DNA from: Candidatus Bathyarchaeota archaeon
GTDB lineage: Archaea > Asgardarchaeota > Lokiarchaeia > Sigyniarchaeales > Sigyniarchaeaceae
Direction of reading: 5' to 3'
DNA length: 8,591 nt
Assembly (NCBI GenBank): GCA_014729935.1
Contig: WJJB01000333.1
Location: 1 to 8,591, forward strand
Of this stretch, positions 6,026 to 8,591 are shown piece by piece. Below the pieces are notes generated by a model. It made no database searches. It worked only from the letters and a program-made list of their open reading frames with translations, and was not told the origin of the DNA. Every line of letters begins with the position of its first letter. Positions within the stretch are counted from its first letter, which is position 1. The position numbers were made by a program, and so were the translations under genes.

Positions 6026-7546
6026 ATGTCCCTACAACATAAAGTATTTCCCAAGTTCCGGCACGTGGTAGACCAGGGCAAGTGCAAGAAATGCACGAGA
6101 TGCGTGAATTCATGTTCATTCGGAGCACTCTCGTTTAACGGCGACCGCATCGTGGCGGATAATGATAAATGTGTCGGGTGCCAACGATGTGCCGTGTATT
6201 GCCCGGCGGATGCCATCAGGATCGTCGAAGATGAAATGATGTACAACAACCACGGCACCTACACGCCCCGGATTCGCAAGATCAACTGGTTCCAAGCATC
6301 AACTGGAGGGGTGTTGCTGGCATCCACGGGAAATGACATGCCCTACAGGGTGATATTTGATGATATCGTGCTCGATGCGTGTCAAGTCACGAACCCGTCC
6401 ATCGATCCACTCAGGGAACCAGTGGAAACGAAGATATTCCTGGGATCCAAGCCAGCCAAGCTTGATTTCAAGGTGAATCCTGAAGATGAGGAGGATATCA
6501 CCATGAAAAGCAGGTTCCCTCCAAATTTCGAGCTATCCATGCCGGTCATGGTGGGACACATGAGCTTGGGAAGCATCAGCTTCAACGCGTGCATGGCAAT
6601 TTACAAAGCAGTCTCGGAGCTTGGCATCGTGGCGGGATCCGGGGAAGGTGGATTGAACGAGGCTTTCTACCCGTACAAGAACAATCTCATCACGGAGATC
6701 GCATCTGGAAGGTTCGGGGTTGATTTAAACTACTTGAAAGGAGTTGCGGGACTCGAGATCAAGATCGGGCAAGGAGCCAAGCCGGGACACGGCGGGCACC
6801 TTCCAGGCGAAAAAGTGTCGTCTCTTATCAGCCAAACTAGGATGATCCCGAAGTTCAGTGATGCCCTCTCCCCGTATCCCCACCATGACATATACAGCAT
6901 CGAGGATCTGGCTCAATTAATTGCGGCATTGAAGGAGGCAACCAGGTACAAGATCCCCATTGGTGTCAAGATTGCCGCCGTCCATAATTCTGCTCCAATT
7001 GCATCAGGGGTTGTTCGTGCAGGAGCAGATTTCCTCACGCTTGATGGTTTCAGGGGTGGAACTGGCGCGGCACCCCGGATTATCAGGGATCACGCCGGTA
7101 TACCCATCGAAGTCGCCATTGCATCCGTCGATCAACGATTGCGCGAGGAAGGTATCCGGGAACGGGTGACCCTCATCGCTGGTGGGAGCATCAGGTATTC
7201 TGCAGACTTGATCAAGGCAATCGCCCTTGGTGCCGATATCGGCATGGTTGCTTTTCCCGTGCTATTGGCAGTGGGATGCAGGTTCTGTCAGCAATGTCAC
7301 TCGGGATCATGCGCGTGGGGTATCGCCACGCAAAAACCTGACTTGGTGAAACGACTTAACGTGGATGTCTCTGTGCAGCGCATCAAGAATCTCTTCCACG
7401 CATGGAACGAGGAATTGAAGGAAATACTGGGAGCTATGGGGATCGATTCCGTGGAATCACTCCGGTCGAATAGAGATAGGCTCAGGTACCTTGGACCAAA
7501 TCCAAGGATCGCTGATATCTTGGGAATAAAGCATGTTGGCGAGTGA
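6026..7546 (+). CDS. gltB: glutamate synthase FMN/Fe-S subunit with N-terminal 2x[4Fe-4S] ferredoxin domain
   Basis: A 506-residue synthase core that forms glutamate from 2-oxoglutarate and ammonia at FMN. The N-terminal ferredoxin domain (~15-68) has C20-C23-C26-C30 and C49-C52-C55-C59-P; the first motif lacks the usual Pro after its last Cys. From ~85 to 490 comes the glutamate synthase TIM barrel, with MSLGSIS, GQGAKPGHGG (from Gly248), FLTLDGFRGGTGAAP and the FMN-phosphate loop AGGSIRYSADL (from Ala385). The C-x5-C-x4-C ligand set for the 3Fe-4S cluster is C418, C424, C429 in CRFCQQCHSGSC, with an extra Cys421. It lacks the amidotransferase and GXGXG domains of bacterial GltB; the neighbouring genes supply these. 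With no GltD in the window, electrons presumably enter through the ferredoxin domain. The same fold occurs in N-methylglutamate synthase (MgsC), but the fused ferredoxin favours archaeal glutamate synthase. Confidence 0.95.
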   Translation: MSLQHKVFPKFRHVVDQGKCKKCTRCVNSCSFGALSFNGDRIVADNDKCVGCQRCAVYCPADAIRIVEDEMMYNNHGTYTPRIRKINWFQASTGGVLLASTGNDMPYRVIFDDIVLDACQVTNPSIDPLREPVETKIFLGSKPAKLDFKVNPEDEEDITMKSRFPPNFELSMPVMVGHMSLGSISFNACMAIYKAVSELGIVAGSGEGGLNEAFYPYKNNLITEIASGRFGVDLNYLKGVAGLEIKIGQGAKPGHGGHLPGEKVSSLISQTRMIPKFSDALSPYPHHDIYSIEDLAQLIAALKEATRYKIPIGVKIAAVHNSAPIASGVVRAGADFLTLDGFRGGTGAAPRIIRDHAGIPIEVAIASVDQRLREEGIRERVTLIAGGSIRYSADLIKAIALGADIGMVAFPVLLAVGCRFCQQCHSGSCAWGIATQKPDLVKRLNVDVSVQRIKNLFHAWNEELKEILGAMGIDSVESLRSNRDRLRYLGPNPRIADILGIKHVGE

Positions 7547-7577
7547 ATGGTAAAATTGAATGGAGGAGTAGAAAATC

Positions 7578-8411
7578 ATGCATAAGGTAAAGGATAACAT
7601 CAATTATGATGCTGGACACAAGGTGGTCACCATTGATGCGTCCCCTAATAGAATTCCTATCAAGTACCAGGTATTAAACGAGCAAATACACCAGATCCTG
7701 AACGAGGGATACAAGCACATCAAGCTTATTAACGTGGTTGGGCAGCGCTTCATTGGTGCAGCTCTTTCAGGTGATATCCGGTTGGAAGTTCATGGCACAC
7801 CGGGGAATGACCTAGGGATCTTCATGGACGGCCCCACCATTGAAGTTTTCGGGAACGTGGAAGACCAAGCAGGTAATACCATGAATGGCGGAGACATCAT
7901 CATCCACGGCTCTGCCAGGGACGTGACGGGTTTATCTGCCCGCGCGGGGAATATATTTGTTAAGGGGAATGGAGGATACAGGTGTGCGGTGCACATCAAG
8001 CAGTTTCGTCACAAGAGACCCGTGATGGTATTCGGGGGGTCCGTTCGACAGTTTTTCGGGGAATACATGGCAGGAGGATTACTCATCGTGCTTGGGTTGG
8101 TTATCAAGGAAGACGGCACCTTTTCCGTGATGGAAGGAAATATCGTGGAGAACGCGATTGGCACAGGCATCCACGGTGGCATGATCATGATTGCCCGTCC
8201 AAAGGAAGAGATACCTTGCCATTTCTTGGGAGTCGGCACCAAGATCTCCGATCCCATAGAACCCGACATGAAAGATCTTGAAAAAGTGCTCGAACGGTAC
8301 AGTCAAATTTTCCACGTGGATTCCAAGGAGCTTCTCGAGATGGATTTTTCCAAGATCACCGCGATCAGCAGGCGTCCCTTTGCTAGCAATTATTGCTCCC
8401 GGAGCTTGTAA
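7578..8411 (+). CDS. glutamate synthase GXGXG-domain subunit (GlxC-like)
   Basis: A 277-residue protein made mainly of a right-handed beta-helix of the GXGXG type (about residues 50-215). It has glycine-spaced turns such as ALSGDIRLEVHG, GPTIEVFGNVEDQAGNTMNGG, SARAGNIFVKGNGGYR and FGGSVRQFFGEYMAGG. This corresponds to the C-terminal structural domain of bacterial GltB and is related to FwdC/FmdC of formylmethanofuran dehydrogenase. It holds no catalytic residue and probably positions the ammonia channel between glutaminase and FMN barrel. A charged helical tail follows (~225-277). The start ATG 7578 is set by a strong Shine-Dalgarno site, GGAGGAG at 7562-7568, 31 bases after the FMN gene's stop. 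FwdC is the main alternative, ruled out by the flanking genes. It is the last gene of the operon. Confidence 0.92.
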   Translation: MHKVKDNINYDAGHKVVTIDASPNRIPIKYQVLNEQIHQILNEGYKHIKLINVVGQRFIGAALSGDIRLEVHGTPGNDLGIFMDGPTIEVFGNVEDQAGNTMNGGDIIIHGSARDVTGLSARAGNIFVKGNGGYRCAVHIKQFRHKRPVMVFGGSVRQFFGEYMAGGLLIVLGLVIKEDGTFSVMEGNIVENAIGTGIHGGMIMIARPKEEIPCHFLGVGTKISDPIEPDMKDLEKVLERYSQIFHVDSKELLEMDFSKITAISRRPFASNYCSRSL

Positions 8412-8439
8412 AATACGGGGATCGAAATTGGAACCACGC

Positions 8440-8453
8440 TTTTTACCCGTTTT
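8440..8453 (+). terminator. T-rich region after the operon
   Basis: T5 (8440-8444) and T4 (8450-8453) lie 29-42 bases beyond the stop at 8411, and no + strand gene follows within the window. This is compatible with an archaeal T-tract terminator; there is no stable hairpin next to it. Confidence 0.35.
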
Positions 8454-8507
8454 CCGCCAGAAAGCCACGTCCTTTAGTTTAGGCAGTGGTGGTTCAACGG
8501 TAATAGG

Positions 8508-8525
8508 AAAAAAAGGTTGAAAAAA
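8508..8525 (-). terminator. two T-tracts downstream of a minus-strand stop
   Basis: On the minus strand a T6 (8525-8520) begins two bases after a TGA stop and is followed by a T7 (8514-8508). A 6-bp inverted repeat (TTCAAC 8493-8498, GTTGAA 8516-8521) overlaps it. The pattern suits a terminator for a gene entering from the right edge. Confidence 0.35.
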
Positions 8526-8526
8526 C

Positions 8527-8591
8527 TCAGAATGTTGATTTAAGGATTCCTTGCATCAAGACGACTATCCCGACCATGTTCATGATCAAGA
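8527..8591 (-). CDS. possible C-terminal end of a convergent gene (partial)
   Basis: Of the three minus-strand frames at the right edge, one is open for about 20 codons and ends at TGA (8529-8527). The visible residues are strongly hydrophobic (MNMVGIVVLMQGIL) and end in KSTF, like the end of a membrane helix. The T-tracts just after the stop support a real gene end. It is too short to identify or to be certain it is coding. Confidence 0.25.
   Translation of the reverse strand, partial: LIMNMVGIVVLMQGILKSTF

Noticed and set aside
7982..8281. 99-codon + strand frame inside the GXGXG gene
   Set aside because: An Arg/His/Gly-rich shadow of the true frame, with no plausible domain.
7578..8411. 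FwdC/FmdC (formylmethanofuran dehydrogenase subunit C)
   Set aside because: It shares the GXGXG fold, but the operon context with the amidotransferase and FMN subunits points to glutamate synthase.
8079..8468. 129-codon open frame on the minus strand running past the end of the GXGXG gene
   Set aside because: Most of it is antisense to the well-supported GXGXG subunit, and its composition is arbitrary; the T-tracts nearby are better explained by the genes called.
8431..8495. GAACCAC/GTGGTTC inverted repeat after the operon
   Set aside because: Seven-base arms 51 bases apart give a weak hairpin; likely chance.

Overview
The window reads as part of an archaeal chromosome of moderate GC content. 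The evidence is threefold. The glutamate synthase is of the archaeal type, split into three polypeptides. A protein is closely patterned on the methanogen-type HdrB/HdrC subunits. A TATA box lies upstream of the main operon, and several translation starts carry GGAGG/AGGTG Shine-Dalgarno sites. The Roadblock/LC7 protein at the left edge and a small Zn-ribbon protein with a basic tail would fit an Asgard-type archaeon. That placement is an inference, because Roadblock proteins are widespread in archaea. No mobile element, CRISPR array, tRNA or rRNA was seen.

Layout: (1) Bases 3-629 hold the C-terminal part, or all, of a Roadblock/LC7-domain protein that is open at the window edge. (2) Bases 718-957 encode a small Zn-ribbon protein, preceded by a T8 tract. 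(3) Bases 958-1226 are a non-coding gap with inverted GGGAAT/ATTCCC motifs around a TATA-like sequence. (4) Bases 1227-3227 encode a soluble PAS-PAS-GAF histidine kinase with no response regulator in view. (5) Bases 3228-3438 are a promoter region with a clear TATA box, a 12-bp palindrome and a flanking inverted repeat. (6) Bases 3439-8411 form a tight four-gene operon on the + strand. It encodes an HdrB-HdrC fusion, a class II glutamine amidotransferase subunit, a ferredoxin-fused FMN glutamate synthase subunit and a GXGXG-domain subunit. (7) Bases 8412-8591 carry T-rich terminator candidates for both strands and the possible tail of a convergent minus-strand gene.

How the operon may work: the last three genes together rebuild the domains of glutamate synthase. 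The amidotransferase releases ammonia from glutamine, the FMN/3Fe-4S barrel reductively aminates 2-oxoglutarate, and the GXGXG beta-helix is structural. No GltD-type NAD(P)H-oxidising subunit is present. The first gene instead encodes two CCG domains with ten cysteines spaced as ligands for HdrB-type non-cubane clusters, followed by an HdrC-type pair of [4Fe-4S] motifs. The order B then C is the reverse of HdrD. The most interesting hypothesis is that this HdrBC-like protein is the electron-transfer partner of the synthase, linking ammonia assimilation to a thiol/disulfide, HdrA-type or ferredoxin pool. This is inferred from gene order only.
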